A DNA stretch of 64,000 nucleotides, taken from Streptomyces sp. NRRL B-1347. Lineage in GTDB: Bacteria; Actinomycetota; Actinomycetes; Streptomycetales; Streptomycetaceae. Both the position numbers and the translations under genes were made by a program. The DNA lies in the NCBI RefSeq assembly GCF_000720325.1, contig NZ_JOJM01000032.1:17399-81398 (forward strand), written 5' to 3'. Shown here piece by piece: positions 62,771 to 64,000 of this stretch. The notes beneath the pieces were generated by a model. That model worked only from the letters and a program-made list of their open reading frames with translations, did not search any database and was not told the origin of the DNA. Within the stretch, counting starts at the first letter, position 1; the number at the start of each line of letters is the position of its first letter.

Positions 62771-64000
62771 CTAGCCCCGCCGCACGTCCCGCCAGGCCGC
62801 CGGAAGGGCCTCCGCTACGTCCTGCGCCCCCACCGGCGCCCCCTCAGCCGCAAGCCGCCCCGCGAGCCCGTGCAGAAACGCCCCCACGGCCCCCGCGTCC
62901 CGAGCCCCGAGCCCCGCCGCGAGCAGCGCCCCCGCGAGCCCCGACAGCACGTCCCCGCTCCCCGCCGTGGCCAGCCACGCGGTCCCCGTCGGATTGACCC
63001 GTACGACACCCCCGTCGGCCCCGGCGACCACCGTCGTCGACCCCTTGAGCAGCACCGTGGCCGCATACCGCCCGGCCAGCTCCCGCGCGGCGTCAAGCCG
63101 GGCCGCCTCGACCTCCGCCCGCCCCACCCCGAGCAGCGCGGCCGCCTCCCCCGCGTGCGGGGTGAGCAGCGTGGGCACCCCCCGCGCCGCCCGCCCCCGC
63201 ACGGCCGAGGCGTCGGCGAGCCGCAGCCCGTCCGCGTCGATGAGGACGGGCACCTCCGCGGCGACCACGTCCCGCAGCCGCTGCCCCGCGTCCCCGTGCC
63301 CGTCCCCGAGCCCCGGCCCCACCACCCAGGCCTGCACGCGCCCGGCCTTGGGCACGGGCCCGGCCGACACCAGCGCCTCGGGGAAGCGGGCGATGACGGC
63401 GTCCGCGGCGGGCCCCACGTACCGCACGGCCCCGGCGCCCCCGCGCAGCGCACCGGCGACGGCGAGGACGGCCGCGCCCGGGTAGCGGGCGGACCCGGCG
63501 ACGACGCCGAGGACACCGCGCCGGTACTTGTCGCTGTCCGCGCCCGGCTCCGGAAGGAGCCGCTCCACGTCGGCGTACTGCAGGGCCTCCACCGCGGGCG
63601 CGTACGCGGAGAGTTCGCCGCCGAGCCCGATGTCCACGAGCCGCAGGGCCCCGGCGTACTCCCGGGCGGGATCGACGAGGAGCCCCGGCTTGTACGTCCC
63701 GAAGGTCACGGTCGCGTCGGCGCGGACGGCCGCGCCGCGCACCTCGCCGGTGTCGGCGTCGACCCCGCTCGGCAGGTCGACGGCCACGACCAGGGCCCCG
63801 GACTCCTCGGCGGCGCGGGCGAGTTCGGCGGCACCGGGCCGGAGGCCGCCCTTGCCGCCGATGCCGACGATCCCGTCGAGAACGAGGTCGGCACGGGACA
63901 GGGCGTCGAACGCGGCGTCACCACCCGCCGCGGACCCGGATGCGGACCCGGCACCGGACCCGGACCCCGCACCGCCCCCGGCACCCGAGCCGTCGACAAC
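62771..64000 (-). CDS. nnrDE: Bifunctional NAD(P)H-hydrate epimerase/dehydratase (5' end cut by window)
   Basis: Nicotinamide-nucleotide repair enzyme: the epimerase half interconverts R and S hydrates of NAD(P)H, and the dehydratase half restores NAD(P)H using ADP or ATP. The frame is open at the window edge. The visible part starts in the epimerase domain, with a Gly/Ser/Ala-rich stretch of about 20 residues and then LVLDGIVGIGGKGGLRP and VAVDLPSGVDADTGEV. It continues through the ribokinase-like dehydratase (YRRGVLGVVAGSARYPGAAVLA, LLTPHAGEAAALLG, LLKGSTTVVAG, TAGSGDVLSGLAGALLA) to its natural C-terminus. It lies upstream of alr on the same strand, as in other actinobacteria. Confidence 0.94.
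   Translation of the reverse strand, partial: VVDGSGAGGGAGSGSGAGSASGSAAGGDAAFDALSRADLVLDGIVGIGGKGGLRPGAAELARAAEESGALVVAVDLPSGVDADTGEVRGAAVRADATVTFGTYKPGLLVDPAREYAGALRLVDIGLGGELSAYAPAVEALQYADVERLLPEPGADSDKYRRGVLGVVAGSARYPGAAVLAVAGALRGGAGAVRYVGPAADAVIARFPEALVSAGPVPKAGRVQAWVVGPGLGDGHGDAGQRLRDVVAAEVPVLIDADGLRLADASAVRGRAARGVPTLLTPHAGEAAALLGVGRAEVEAARLDAARELAGRYAATVLLKGSTTVVAGADGGVVRVNPTGTAWLATAGSGDVLSGLAGALLAAGLGARDAGAVGAFLHGLAGRLAAEGAPVGAQDVAEALPAAWRDVRRG

Overview
The window is chromosomal DNA of a Streptomyces or very close relative. Base composition is very high in G+C, GTG and TTG starts are common, and the gene set is the conserved actinomycete core: bldM and whiD side by side, guaB and guaB3 in tandem, groES-groEL under CIRCE control, and an alr/tsaE/tsaB/rimI/tsaD block. 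The order matches the part of the S. coelicolor chromosome that carries bldM, whiD and groEL1. There is no phage, plasmid or IS material, no rRNA, no CRISPR array, and I see no tRNA.

Layout. 0-2.4 kb: pcrA helicase, 3' end outside the window. 2.6-6 kb: two secreted NlpC/P60 cell-wall hydrolases flanking a small membrane protein; the first sits behind a ydaO-type (c-di-AMP) riboswitch. 6-10.4 kb: a PspC-containing histidine kinase with its NarL-type regulator, a divergent PspC membrane protein and a DoxX protein. 10.6-15.3 kb: an unknown polytopic membrane protein, a class II aldolase, a frameshifted flavin/F420-type oxidase gene and guaA. 15.6-16.2 kb: chorismate mutase behind what looks like a leader-peptide attenuator with Phe and Tyr codons. 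16.9-23.5 kb: a lipoprotein, a small membrane protein, an LAETG surface protein, a cholesterol-oxidase-like GMC enzyme and succinate-semialdehyde dehydrogenase. 23.6-36.3 kb: six consecutive membrane Ser/Thr kinase genes on one strand. One is frameshifted, and one is a pseudokinase with a huge insertion in its activation segment. 36.6-40.5 kb: glpD, a nucleotide-sugar dehydrogenase homologue lacking the catalytic Cys, and a PQG-rich membrane protein. 40.6-45.7 kb: guaB3, guaB, a sigma factor, bldM and whiD. 45.9-53.3 kb: LysR regulator, MOSC protein, SDR, groEL/groES, polysaccharide deacetylase plus a tiny coupled lipoprotein, and a methyltransferase. 53.4-55.7 kb: an MFS exporter and its divergent TetR regulator. 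55.7-64 kb: the t6A genes tsaD, tsaB and tsaE with rimI, an iron-box-linked small ORF, a hydrolase, alr and nnrDE (5' end outside the window).

Functional threads. Purine synthesis (guaA, guaB, guaB3), developmental control (bldM with a perfect BldN-type promoter; whiD), envelope sensing and remodelling (kinases, NlpC/P60, deacetylase, sortase substrate, PspC system) and tRNA t6A modification are all here. Two genes appear broken by single-base deletions (13.18 kb and 24.62 kb). Several short repeats are visible, including one family with four copies, of which one lies inside a kinase reading frame and one supplies the stop codon of the MFS gene.
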